Positions 52,388-61,192 of a stretch of DNA of 62,584 bases are shown here, piece by piece. Origin of the DNA: Planctomycetota bacterium (lineage in GTDB: Bacteria > Planctomycetota > Phycisphaerae > UBA1845 > UTPLA1); assembly GCA_016235815.1 (NCBI GenBank), contig JACRIM010000036.1, positions 1-62,584 on the forward strand, in the 5' to 3' direction. The first letter of the stretch is position 1. Each line of letters begins with the position of its first letter. The translations under genes and the position numbers were made by a program. The notes below the pieces were generated by a model that did no database searches, was not told the DNA's origin, and worked only from the letters and a program-made list of their open reading frames with translations.

Positions 52388-52933
52388 ATGAGTTGGATTG
52401 AAAACCGCTTCGAAGAAGGCCTCATCGTCACGTCCCTCGACTGGGCGATCAACTGGGGCCGCACCAGCAGCATCTGGCCGATGACCTTCGGCCTCGCCTG
52501 TTGCGCCATTGAAATGATGGCCGTCGGTGCCAGCCGATTCGACATCGACCGTTTCGGTGCTGGCGCCTTCCGCGCCACGCCGCGCCAGGCCGATCTGATG
52601 ATCGTCGCTGGCACGGTGACGTTCAAAATGGCCAGCCGCGTCAAGCGTCTCTACAACCAGATGCCCGAACCGAAATACGTCATCGCCATGGGCGCCTGCA
52701 CCATCGGCGGCGGTCCATATTTCAAGCACGGCTACCACGTCGTGAAGGGTGTGGACCTCGTCGTGCCGGTCGACGTGTACGTCCCCGGCTGCCCCCCGCG
52801 ACCCGAGGCGTTGATCGAAGGCCTCATGCGCCTGCAAGACAAGATCAAACATCAATCCATCGCCAGAGACCCGTGGCTTACAGCCAAGAGCAAAGCCTTC
52901 GCCGGCGCACCAGCCCCCGCGGAGGTTGCCTGA
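52388..52933 (+). CDS. nuoB: NADH-quinone oxidoreductase subunit B
   Basis: 181 residues. The cluster N2 ligands are in [36 protein letters not shown] and [16 protein letters not shown]. NuoB passes electrons from N2 to quinone. GAGGTGATAT precedes the ATG. An Ala/Pro tail ends the protein. Confidence 0.95.
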   Translation: MSWIENRFEEGLIVTSLDWAINWGRTSSIWPMTFGLACCAIEMMAVGASRFDIDRFGAGAFRATPRQADLMIVAGTVTFKMASRVKRLYNQMPEPKYVIAMGACTIGGGPYFKHGYHVVKGVDLVVPVDVYVPGCPPRPEALIEGLMRLQDKIKHQSIARDPWLTAKSKAFAGAPAPAEVA

Positions 52934-52954
52934 GTTGCATTTTCTTTTGATCGT

Positions 52955-53055
52955 GCCCCGGAGGGGCAAAGGAACGTAGCCACGGGCGCAAGTCGCAGAG
53001 TCGCCTTGGAGACCCCGTGGAAAGTGATCGCAAGTGAATCAAGCCCCGGAGGGGC
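52955..53055. repeat. Intergenic repeat between nuoB and nuoC
   Basis: GCCCCGGAGGGGC occurs at 52955-52967 and again at 53043-53055. Between them CCACGGG (52980-52986) pairs with CCCGTGG (53014-53020) around AGTCGCAGAGTCGC. The AGTCGCAGAGTCGC element recurs at 59973. It accounts for most of the 159-base gap (52934-53092). Confidence 0.75.
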
Positions 53056-53092
53056 GACGGAGTTATAGATTTCTGAGTCGACTCCCGTATTC

Positions 53093-53674
53093 ATGAACAA
53101 CGGACGAACCATGGCCCCAGAAGAAATCGCAGACCTCCTAAAAAAAACCTTCGGCGACAAAATCACCGAAGCCAACTTCCAAACGGCCCAGCCACATGTC
53201 GTGGTTGATGCAAATGCCTGGCCCGAGGTCGCCCGCTTCCTGCGTGACGACTCGCGCCTCCGCTTCGGCGCCCTCCGCTGCATCAGCGCCATCGACATGC
53301 TCGAAGACGACCAGCTCTGGGCCGTCTACGACCTCGACTCTTACGACGGCCGGCCCGGCAGCCGCGAAAACTGGAAGCGCCGCCACGCCTTCTGCGTCCG
53401 AATCAAGACGCCGCGAACGAACTCGCGAATCCCCTCCGTCGCCGACGTGTGGCAGGCCGCCGATTGGCACGAGCGCGAAGCGTACGACCTCATGGGCATC
53501 GTCTTCACCAACCACCCCGACAGCGTCGAAGGCCCCGAAGGCACGCATCCGCGCCGCATCCTCTGCCCCGACGACTGGGAAGGCTTCCCGCTCCGAAAAG
53601 ATTACGCGTTCCCAATGGAATACCACGGCATCCCCGCCGTCACCGAGTACGGCCAGACGAGGCCGATTCACTAG
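53093..53674 (+). CDS. nuoC: NADH-quinone oxidoreductase subunit C
   Basis: 193 residues from ATG 53093 (an in-frame ATG at 53111 is an alternative). The 30-kDa-subunit signature is [20 protein letters not shown] with IVFTNHPD and [20 protein letters not shown]. NuoC helps to form the quinone module with NuoD and NuoB. It is not fused to nuoD. The second Uma2 gene begins 13 bases after its stop. Confidence 0.93.
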   Translation: MNNGRTMAPEEIADLLKKTFGDKITEANFQTAQPHVVVDANAWPEVARFLRDDSRLRFGALRCISAIDMLEDDQLWAVYDLDSYDGRPGSRENWKRRHAFCVRIKTPRTNSRIPSVADVWQAADWHEREAYDLMGIVFTNHPDSVEGPEGTHPRRILCPDDWEGFPLRKDYAFPMEYHGIPAVTEYGQTRPIH

Positions 53675-53687
53675 AGGCGTCCGACTC

Positions 53688-54323
53688 ATGATTCGCATGA
53701 TCGAAAGCAAACGTCGGCCGCGCGGCAGGGTCCAGATCGGGCCTGGCGATCACGGTCGACTATTGAGCTTGGACGAATGGGATCGCTCTTGCGAAGAGCC
53801 GGGTCATGTCTATGAGCTAATTGATGGAGTCCTTCACGTGTCACCGAGAGCCAAGCCCTTCCATGACCAGTGGGTGACGGTGATTTGTCAGTCGCTTCGC
53901 AACTATGCCGCCCGACACCCGCGTGTCATCAATTATGTTTCGGAGGAGGCCGAGGTGGTCGTGCATGGTCGGTTGGGGCCGACGCGCCCGGCGCCCGATG
54001 TGGCCGCGTACAAGGGATTTCCGCGCCCGGCACCGTCTGATTGGGACCAGGTAACGCCGATCATAGTAGTTGAGGTAATCTCGCCACGACGTAATGAAAA
54101 AGACATGGTGAGAAACCGTCATCTGTATGGATCAGTGCGAGGGATCAGCGAATATTGGATCGTCGATCCAACGAAAGACGCGGAACGCCCAACGTTGACA
54201 ATTCTGACGCGGCGACCGCGATCCATCGCATGGCAGCCGCGCGTGATCCTATTTGGTGATTCGTACAAAACAAAGCTATTGCCCGGGTTCTCGCTGAACC
54301 TCAATAAATCCAAAGGCAGATAA
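53688..54323 (+). CDS. Uma2-family (DUF820) protein, copy 2
   Basis: 211 residues from ATG 53688, which follows the nuoC stop. Family elements: EEPGHVYELIDGVLHVSPRA, RPAPDVAAYKG, IIVVEVISPRRNEKDMVRNR and LYGSVRGISEYWIVDPTKD. It is only distantly similar to copy 1, so they are independent family members, not a recent duplication. It lies between nuoC and nuoD with 5 bases to nuoD. A leader of about 15 basic residues is extra. Confidence 0.82.
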   Translation: MIRMIESKRRPRGRVQIGPGDHGRLLSLDEWDRSCEEPGHVYELIDGVLHVSPRAKPFHDQWVTVICQSLRNYAARHPRVINYVSEEAEVVVHGRLGPTRPAPDVAAYKGFPRPAPSDWDQVTPIIVVEVISPRRNEKDMVRNRHLYGSVRGISEYWIVDPTKDAERPTLTILTRRPRSIAWQPRVILFGDSYKTKLLPGFSLNLNKSKGR

Positions 54324-54328
54324 TCGAC

Positions 54329-55519
54329 ATGCCAGAAACCCTTCTCGAAGCCCGACCCGACATCAACGCCGATCTCACTGCCGACTCCATTCGGCAGGAG
54401 GATCTGCAAACCGAGGAAATGCTCGTCAACATGGGGCCGCAGCACCCCTCGACCCACGGCGTGCTCCGCGTCGTCCTTCGCACCGACGGCGAAATGGTCC
54501 TCGAAGCCGTCCCGCACATCGGCTATCTGCATCGCTGCGCCGAGAAGATCGGTGAAAACGTAGCACCGTATCAGTACATCCCTTACACCGACCGCATGGA
54601 CTACCTCGCGGGCATGAACGACAACCTCGCCTTCGCCCTCGCCTGCGAAAAATTGGCAGGCCTCGAAGTCACACCGCGAGCCACATTGATTCGCGTCATC
54701 TTCGCCGAGCTAAACCGCATCGCCTCGCACCTCGTCTCGATCGGAACCTACGGCCTCGACATCGGCGCCTTCACGCCGTTCCTCTATTGCTTCCGCGAGC
54801 GCGAGATGATCCTCGATCTCTTCGAATCGGCCTGCGGGGCGCGACTCACCTACAGCTACATCACCATCGGCGGCGTTACTCACGATGTCCCCGAGCGATT
54901 CATCGACGTCACCTCCGAGTTCCTCGACTACTTCGAGCCAAAGATCGAAGAGTACAACCAGCTCCTCTCGCACAACCACATCTTCGTGAAGCGCACCTCC
55001 AACATTGGCGTGATTTCTCCCGAAGATGCCATCAGTTGGGGCCTCACCGGTCCCGTCCTTCGCGGCAGCGGCATCCGTTGGGATCTGCGCAAGAGCCAGC
55101 CTGACCTCGGCTACGATCAGTTCGAGTTCGACGTGCCCGTCGGCGAAGGCATCAAAGGCCAGGTCGGCGACTGCTGGGATCGCTATTACGTCCGTGTCTT
55201 GGAGATGTACCAGTCCGTGCGAATCCTTCGCCAGGCATTGGCGAAACTGAAAGACACCCCCGGCGAAACCCTCGACAAGCGCGGCAAAACGCTCAAGCTC
55301 CCCGCCGGCGAAATCTACTACGAATTGGAAAACCCCCGCGGCCAGCTAGGCTTCCTCGTACAAGGCAACGGCGGCGCCATCCCCGCCCGCGTCAAAGCCC
55401 GCGGCCCCTCATTCTGCAACCTCTCCATCACCAGCCACCTCTGCACCAACGTGCTCCTCGCCGACGTCGCCGCCATCATCGGCAGCATCGACGTCGTCAT
55501 GGGCGAAGTGGATCGTTAG
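54329..55519 (+). CDS. nuoD: NADH-quinone oxidoreductase subunit D
   Basis: 396 residues. The 49-kDa signatures are NMGPQHPSTHGVLRVVLRTD, GYLHRCAEKIGENVAPYQYI, PYTDRMDYLAGMNDNLAF and, near the end, DVAAIIGSIDVVMGEVDR. NuoD forms the quinone-binding cavity with NuoB. It is the last nuo gene here; subunits E, F, G, H, J-N are not in the window. Confidence 0.95.
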   Translation: MPETLLEARPDINADLTADSIRQEDLQTEEMLVNMGPQHPSTHGVLRVVLRTDGEMVLEAVPHIGYLHRCAEKIGENVAPYQYIPYTDRMDYLAGMNDNLAFALACEKLAGLEVTPRATLIRVIFAELNRIASHLVSIGTYGLDIGAFTPFLYCFREREMILDLFESACGARLTYSYITIGGVTHDVPERFIDVTSEFLDYFEPKIEEYNQLLSHNHIFVKRTSNIGVISPEDAISWGLTGPVLRGSGIRWDLRKSQPDLGYDQFEFDVPVGEGIKGQVGDCWDRYYVRVLEMYQSVRILRQALAKLKDTPGETLDKRGKTLKLPAGEIYYELENPRGQLGFLVQGNGGAIPARVKARGPSFCNLSITSHLCTNVLLADVAAIIGSIDVVMGEVDR

Positions 55520-55560
55520 CATCAGTTGAACATCTCTGTTGCCGTGTCCGACCCATCAAG

Positions 55561-55582
55561 CCCACCCACAGCAGTGGGTGGG
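55561..55582. terminator. Bidirectional hairpin between nuoD and the permease gene
   Basis: CCCACCCAC (55561-55569) pairs perfectly with GTGGGTGGG (55574-55582) around AGCA. It sits between convergent genes. Only short T-tracts follow on either strand, so it is a probable rather than certain terminator, and it resembles the dispersed hairpins elsewhere. Confidence 0.55.
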
Positions 55583-55633
55583 TTCCAATAGTGCATCGAT
55601 TCACCAACCACTTCAATCCTGAACAATCTTTGC

Positions 55634-58285
55634 TCACTCATACCGCAGCGTCTCCACCGGCCACGTCCTCCCCGCCCGAATCGCCGGGAACGTCGCCCCC
55701 AGGATGGACGCCACAATCGCCAGCAGGCTGATCCAGATCACCTCCGACCATTTCCACAAGTCGGGAATCTTGTCGAAGGAATACGTCTCCGGGCTCCACA
55801 CCCGCCACGCCGGATTGATCCGCGCCAGCATGTCCTGAATATCGTTGATGTGATCGACAAACGACGTGCCGATCAGCGCCCCCAGCACACACCCCATCAG
55901 CCCGATCCCCGCGCCATACGCAAGGAACACCGCCGCCACGCCCTCCGCGCTCCCGCCGATGCTCTTGATGATGCCGATATCCCGCGTCTTCTCCTGCACG
56001 ATCATGTAGAAAATGCACAGGATGAGGAACACCGCGACAAGGCTGATCACGCCGAACATGATCAGCACGAGCACCTTCTCCTTCTCAATCGCCGCGATGT
56101 AATCCGCCTGCATTTCCTCCCACGTGTAAATCTCCGTGTTACGCATCAAGGAGTACTCAAGTCGATCGGTCTTCAGGTCGGCGCAGTATTCCTCCCACGC
56201 GGCTTTCAGCGCCTCCTTCACCTCCATGAGTTTCTCGCGTTCCGCAACATACTCCGGCGCAACCTTGATCAGTATCTGGATGCACCGCGCACCCGTCTTG
56301 CTACCGTCCTCGCGCGTCTCCGGGCCCATCGTGAGAAGTTCCTGCAATCGCTCGAACTCAACATACACATTTCGCGAGTCGATCTCGTGAATCCCGCACC
56401 GCGAATCGTCGATGTACCGAAACGCCGGCTTCGGCGGCGGCTCCGGGCTGATGTCTCCTTTTCGCGACATCGGAAGCAGCGTCAGCACGCACGCGGCCCC
56501 GCGCGGATACTCCGGCGGCCGCGAGAATTCCCCATTCGGCATCCGTCGGAAAATCACCGATCGCCCCAGGATCAACCCCGGATACGGCTTCCCCTCAAAC
56601 CCCGGCTTCGGTTCCGGCCCCTTGAACACACCCGGCCCCGGATAAAAATCCTCCGGGCCGCGGCGGTAGAGCTTCTCATTTTCCGCCCGCTCCTCCGGCG
56701 AAAGTCCCGCAAGGTACGCGCGATATTTTTCCTCCATGTCCCCCGGCAGCGTCGCGACGCGCTTCTCATCCCACCCATACACCGGCTGCTGCACCGGCCC
56801 CAGCGTCGTGCCGCCGAACCGATTCTGATAATACAAATCCTTCCCGAACTCCGTGACCTTCGCATACTCGTCCAGCCGAATGCCGATCACATGCACCGCT
56901 TCTGTCCGGTTCGTCTCCGGGAATTGAAGCACGCCATAGCTTCGGATCAGCGGCGTCGCCTCCAACACCGGCGCCTTCTTCGTGCGCGGGTCCTTCAATT
57001 GTTTCATCTTGTCGACGAACCCTTGATAGTGCGGAAATCCGTTCGCCCCCGCCTCCATGACCAGATCGCCTAGCAGCCCCCGCGCCTGCTTACGAATGCT
57101 GTCCACAAACCCGCCCATCACGCTGATGACGATGATCATCATCGCCACACACAGCGTCACCGCCCCGATGGAAAAAAACGCAATGCGCTTCCGCTGCAGC
57201 AGCCGCGCCGCCAGAAATGTCACGTAATACCGCGGCCATCCCAAAAGCGGCGACAGCCACCACGCCGTCCACCACACCAGAATCCCGATGGCAATGAGCG
57301 CCAACCACAGCCCGATGTTCAGCAGATACCATTCCATCCACGGCGTTCGGAAGTAGTTGAAGCCGATCCAATACGCCGGCGACAGCAGTCGAAACGCCGT
57401 CGGTATCGCGTCCGGGTCGTAACGAATGAAGATGACATCCGTCAATGGCGACCACGAGATAAGTTGATAAATCGCAAAAAAAGCCCCGCCCGTGCGCACG
57501 ATGTACGCACCCCAGCGAAGCCACGGCGCCCGCAACGCCCCGAACATCCCCGGCCATCGCACCAGCAGCATCGCCAGCAGCACGAGCGGGCCGAGCATCA
57601 GCACGCTATGCGCCTCGCCGTCGTCCGCAATCCCCGCGGGAATGTAAAACCATGCCAGCCCCGTGATCCGCCGCCGCACCGGGTCGGGCAGCCACTGGTC
57701 CGTCGACTTGTCTTCCTCCAGCGTCTCGCGAATCGCCCGCCAGAACTCCGTCGAATATTCCTCCCCGCGCGACAACTCGCTGATCAGCTCCCGCCGCGCA
57801 ACCTGGCACGATTCCGGCAACTCCGAAATTGTTCGCTGGTGACGTCGCCAATCTGAGTAAACGTCCCCCCCTGTGATCGGCCTGCCGATGAGCCTCGACC
57901 CCAGCGCCGCGTTCATGCACGTCAGCGTCGTCCACAGCGCAACCGCAGACCATACGATGCCCGCCGCCAGATTCGCCCGCGACCTATGCGAACCGACCTG
58001 CCATCGCCCGATGGACTCCAGCGTGCGCAGCAACCACAGAATCAGAAAGATAACGAGATGCCCCGCCGCAAAGATCGGCGCGGCCAAAAGCACCGGCAAC
58101 GCCAGCGCCGCCATCTGCCCCCGCGACAACGCGATCGGCCGCTTCACAACCCGCGCGACCGTCGCCTCAATAACAATGTAGAACGCCCCGCCCAGCAGAT
58201 TTGCCGCGGCAAGAAATAACACATACGCCGGCAGCGTCACCGGCGCGAGCCCCACAAAAAGTATCGACCCGACTCTCGACCGCAT
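55634..58285 (-). CDS. Large FtsX/LolCE-type ABC transporter permease
   Basis: 883 residues. The C-terminal FtsX core has VLVLIMFGVISLVAVFLILC, EKTRDIGIIKSIGGSAEGVA and a last helix near WISLLAIVASILGATFPAIR with VETLRYE at the end, as in LolC/LolE. About 400 N-terminal residues add roughly six extra membrane segments and a soluble loop, and residues 420-700 form a large periplasmic domain. It would extract or pass lipoproteins or lipids with a separate LolD-type ATPase, which is not encoded here. It follows lysS, 106 bases downstream. LolCE proteins are normally near 400 residues, so this is about twice the usual size. Confidence 0.75.
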   Translation of the reverse strand: MRSRVGSILFVGLAPVTLPAYVLFLAAANLLGGAFYIVIEATVARVVKRPIALSRGQMAALALPVLLAAPIFAAGHLVIFLILWLLRTLESIGRWQVGSHRSRANLAAGIVWSAVALWTTLTCMNAALGSRLIGRPITGGDVYSDWRRHQRTISELPESCQVARRELISELSRGEEYSTEFWRAIRETLEEDKSTDQWLPDPVRRRITGLAWFYIPAGIADDGEAHSVLMLGPLVLLAMLLVRWPGMFGALRAPWLRWGAYIVRTGGAFFAIYQLISWSPLTDVIFIRYDPDAIPTAFRLLSPAYWIGFNYFRTPWMEWYLLNIGLWLALIAIGILVWWTAWWLSPLLGWPRYYVTFLAARLLQRKRIAFFSIGAVTLCVAMMIIVISVMGGFVDSIRKQARGLLGDLVMEAGANGFPHYQGFVDKMKQLKDPRTKKAPVLEATPLIRSYGVLQFPETNRTEAVHVIGIRLDEYAKVTEFGKDLYYQNRFGGTTLGPVQQPVYGWDEKRVATLPGDMEEKYRAYLAGLSPEERAENEKLYRRGPEDFYPGPGVFKGPEPKPGFEGKPYPGLILGRSVIFRRMPNGEFSRPPEYPRGAACVLTLLPMSRKGDISPEPPPKPAFRYIDDSRCGIHEIDSRNVYVEFERLQELLTMGPETREDGSKTGARCIQILIKVAPEYVAEREKLMEVKEALKAAWEEYCADLKTDRLEYSLMRNTEIYTWEEMQADYIAAIEKEKVLVLIMFGVISLVAVFLILCIFYMIVQEKTRDIGIIKSIGGSAEGVAAVFLAYGAGIGLMGCVLGALIGTSFVDHINDIQDMLARINPAWRVWSPETYSFDKIPDLWKWSEVIWISLLAIVASILGATFPAIRAGRTWPVETLRYE

Positions 58286-58310
58286 CCCTGCCCGATCTTC
58301 CTTACGTCTC

Positions 58311-58386
58311 GACGCTTCTACTTTCGGTTTTCAGCGTTTTGGTTTTCAACGTTTCAACCTGCGACTTTTCGGCATTTCGACTTTTC
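58311..58386. repeat. T-rich TTTTCGAC-type low-complexity tract
   Basis: Repeats of TTTTCAGC, TTTCAAC and TTTTCG occur between lysS and the permease. A closely similar tract is at 62431-62468, so it is a dispersed simple-sequence element. Confidence 0.5.
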
Positions 58387-58391
58387 AGGCC

Positions 58392-59849
58392 CTACGCCTT
58401 CGCCCGCTGCAACGGAAACAATATCACATCCCGAATGCTCGGCGAATTCGTTAGCATCATAACCAGTCGATCAATGCCCACACCCAGCCCGCCCGCCGGC
58501 GGCATGCCATACTCCAGTGCCGTCAGGAAATCCTCATCCATCACCCGCATCGTCTCGTCGCCTTCGCCCGTGAGCTGCGAACTGAACGTCTCCCGCTGCA
58601 CGGCCGGATCATTCAACTCGGTGTATGCGTTACCGATCTCCATCCCCGCGACATACGCCTCGAATCGCAGCGCCAGACTAGGGTCACCCTTCTTCCGTCG
58701 CGTCAGCGGACACAACGCCGCCGGATACTCCGTCACAAACACCGGCTGGATCAGCTTCTCCTCCACGGTCGCCTCGAACAGCTTGTTCGCCAGCACCGCG
58801 TCATCCATCTTCCCCTCGATGCCGATCTTCGCCGCCCGCGCCTTCACCGCCGCCATGTCTTTCAAGTCGACACCGGCGTGCTCGCGCAACAATTCCGTGT
58901 AAGTCTTCCGCGGCCACGGCGGAGTGAAGTCAATATCATGCTCGCGAAACTTCCGCTGATACCCGCCCCCCAGCGCCTCAATCCCCGCCGACACCATCCC
59001 CTCCACGATGTCCATCATGTCGGAGAGATCGCCATACGCCTGATAGCACTCCATCATCGTGAACTCGGGGTTGTGCTGCGTGCTGATGCCCTCGTTGCGG
59101 AAATTACGGTTGATCTCAAACACCCGCTCCATCCCGCCGACCAGCAGCCGCTTCAGATAAAGCTCAGGCGAGATTCGCAGAAACAGATCAAGGTCCAGCG
59201 TATTGTGGTGCGTCGTGAACGGCCGCGCCGCCGCGCCGCCATAGATCGCCTGCAACATCGGCGTCTCGACTTCAATGAACCCCCGCCCCGAAAAAAACCG
59301 CCGAATCGCCTCGACGATCCGGCTCCGCGCCTTGAACGTCTGCATCACCTCCGGGTTCGTGAACAAATCGACATACCGCTGCCGATACCGCGCATCGACA
59401 TCCGTCAATCCATGCCACTTGTCCGGCGGCGGCCGCAACGCCTTGCAAAGCAGCGTGATCCCCGTCGCCCAGACCGTGATTTCGTTTGTCTTCGTCCGCC
59501 CGATGGCCCCATCAACACCGAGGATGTCCCCAAGGTCGAGGTTCTCCAGCATGGCCCACGCCGCATCGCCGACCTTCGACTTCGACACTCCGACCTGCAA
59601 ATCCCCCGTCGAATCGCGCAGCGTCAGAAACGCCAGCTTCCCCATCACCCGTCGCAAATAAATCCGACCGGCCACCCGCACCGGCAAGTCCTCGCGCGTC
59701 TGCCCCGGCTCAATTCCCGCTGCATCACCCCGCCCGCGCGCCTCGGCCAGCGCCGTGACATTCACAAACCGCGCCCCATAAGGGTCGCACCCCGCGGCCA
59801 CCAGCGCCTCCATGTGCCGCTTGCGATCTTCGTAGTATTGATCCGACAT
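58392..59849 (-). CDS. lysS: Class II lysyl-tRNA synthetase
   Basis: 485 residues. An OB-fold anticodon-binding domain (about 50-150: VAGRIYLRRVMGKLAFLTLR) is followed by the class II core with motif 1 near FIEVETPMLQ, motif 2 (FEINRNFRNEGISTQHNPEF) and motif 3 (GLGVGIDRLVMMLTNSPSIR). All class II residues are intact and the length is normal. It charges tRNA-Lys. It is followed by the permease gene. Confidence 0.96.
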   Translation of the reverse strand: MSDQYYEDRKRHMEALVAAGCDPYGARFVNVTALAEARGRGDAAGIEPGQTREDLPVRVAGRIYLRRVMGKLAFLTLRDSTGDLQVGVSKSKVGDAAWAMLENLDLGDILGVDGAIGRTKTNEITVWATGITLLCKALRPPPDKWHGLTDVDARYRQRYVDLFTNPEVMQTFKARSRIVEAIRRFFSGRGFIEVETPMLQAIYGGAAARPFTTHHNTLDLDLFLRISPELYLKRLLVGGMERVFEINRNFRNEGISTQHNPEFTMMECYQAYGDLSDMMDIVEGMVSAGIEALGGGYQRKFREHDIDFTPPWPRKTYTELLREHAGVDLKDMAAVKARAAKIGIEGKMDDAVLANKLFEATVEEKLIQPVFVTEYPAALCPLTRRKKGDPSLALRFEAYVAGMEIGNAYTELNDPAVQRETFSSQLTGEGDETMRVMDEDFLTALEYGMPPAGGLGVGIDRLVMMLTNSPSIRDVILFPLQRAKA

Positions 59850-59972
59850 AATTCCGCCTGAAAGAAATCACAACCGCGCCAATGCGTGTAGGTTCGATGC
59901 TAGTCGCGGTAAGGTATCCGGGCAACGGCAACGATGGGGCCGGCATGCGCGCCAACAATCCGAGCACCGCGC

Positions 59973-60074
59973 GCGAGTCGCAGAGTCGCTGTGGCGACCC
60001 CTGTGGCATGTCGACAAACGCTTATCAACGGAAATCCGCTCGTGCGAGTCGAAGAGTCGCCTGGGAGACAATCC
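59973..60074. repeat. AGTCGCAGAGTCGC repeats upstream of lysS
   Basis: GCGAGTCGCAGAGTCGC at 59973 and GCGAGTCGAAGAGTCGC at 60044 match the element at 52988. Each is followed by TGGxGAC-like sequence. They lie in the 285-base gap between scpB and lysS (59850-60134), which holds no supported gene. Confidence 0.65.
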
Positions 60075-60134
60075 TTTCTCGCACGCACCCGTGACGGGAG
60101 TCCCTTCCCGTGCGCTAAGCATGAATTCCCGCCC

Positions 60135-60890
60135 CTACGCCCCCTCCGCAATCCGCAACTGCGGCGGCTCCTCCGACGGCGCATCCTCCGGCAACGTCTC
60201 CGGCGGATTCTCAACGCGCGCAACCGGCGTCGCCCCCGGACTCTTCAACACCTCGACCTGCGGCAAATCCTCCAGCGACCCAAGCCCAAACACCTCAAGG
60301 AAATGCTTCGTCGTGCCATAGAGGAGCGGCCGCCCCAAATCCTCCGCCCGTCCAACAATCTTCACAAGATTCAACTCGCGCAGCCGATTCAGCATGTCGC
60401 CCGCCGCCACGCCGCGAATCGTTTCAATGTCCGCCCGAGTTGCCGGCTGCTTGTACGCCACGATCGCCAGCGTTTCGAGCGAGGCCGGCGACAACTTCGT
60501 TTCCTCGCGCGCCCGCAGCAGCTTCGTCAGCCACGTGTTGTACGCGCTGAGCGTCATCATTTGAAAGCCGCCTGCGATCTCCTCAATGCGAAAGGAGACG
60601 CCGACCGACTCATACTGCGCATTCAACGCCGCAATATGTTTCTTCACATCCCGCGCATCACCCACGCCGAGGATGTTCGCAATCTTGCTCGCTGGCAGCG
60701 GGCTGTCCGACGCAAACAAAATCGCCTCCACCACGCGCACCGGCTCAATCGACGGCGTCGAATCGCCCTGGTGGTGCGAATCCCCCTCGTAGGGTCCGCT
60801 GTGCGGACCATCGCCCCGCGCGGAATCGTCCGATGCATCCGTCTCGTGTGTCTCGATCATCGCGTCATCAATCTGGCATGCGCCATCCAT
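60135..60890 (-). CDS. scpB: Segregation and condensation protein ScpB
   Basis: 251 residues from ATG 60890, preceded by AAGGAG 11 bases upstream; the longer reading from 61049 covers repeats and is not used. An acidic, His/Ser-rich leader (about 1-55) precedes two winged-helix domains, with VRVVEAILFASDSPLPASKI, SPASLETLAIVAYKQPATRA and GRPLLYGTTKHFLEVFGLGS. ScpB binds ScpA and Smc for chromosome segregation. scpA and smc are not in view. A Pro/Glu-rich tail follows. Confidence 0.93.
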   Translation of the reverse strand: MDGACQIDDAMIETHETDASDDSARGDGPHSGPYEGDSHHQGDSTPSIEPVRVVEAILFASDSPLPASKIANILGVGDARDVKKHIAALNAQYESVGVSFRIEEIAGGFQMMTLSAYNTWLTKLLRAREETKLSPASLETLAIVAYKQPATRADIETIRGVAAGDMLNRLRELNLVKIVGRAEDLGRPLLYGTTKHFLEVFGLGSLEDLPQVEVLKSPGATPVARVENPPETLPEDAPSEEPPQLRIAEGA

Positions 60891-61049
60891 GGCCGGGGTC
60901 TCCTTACTTGCCCACGATGATACCCGATCCCCACATCCATTACACGTCCTAACTCTTGGTTCCCACGCATGTTGGCGGAGTTCGTATGATCGATTCCGTA
61001 AGTGCCATGGCAGTTTCGAAAGCTCCATGGCTGATCCGGTAGGCTCCAT

Positions 61050-61136
61050 GGCCGGACTTCAGCCGGCCGGCCTTTGCCACCAGCTTCAGCTGGTGGTCCA
61101 CTGATTCGCAGCGACTCCCAAGCCGGCTTCAGCCGG
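61050..61136. repeat. Three C(TTCA)G hairpins upstream of the lipoprotein gene
   Basis: GGCCGG...CCGGCC (61050-61068), CCACCAGC-TTCA-GCTGGTGG (61077-61096) and CCGGC-TTCA-GCCGG (61123-61136) share the TTCA loop closed by C-G while stems differ. CCATGG occurs three times just before (61009-61052 region). They account for most of the 302-base gap 60891-61192, in which no gene is supported. Confidence 0.75.
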
Positions 61137-61192
61137 ACTTCTCTCTTACGTTACAATAAGCGGCCCTCGCATGTGACGTCTTGGAGCCGGAG

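Noticed and set aside
55850-57073. Long antisense frame opposite the permease
   Set aside because: Arg/Pro/His-rich shadow of the FtsX-type gene with no conserved motif.
60891-61049. N-terminal extension of ScpB back to 61049
   Set aside because: The extension covers hairpin repeats, and a good ribosome site lies just before ATG 60890.
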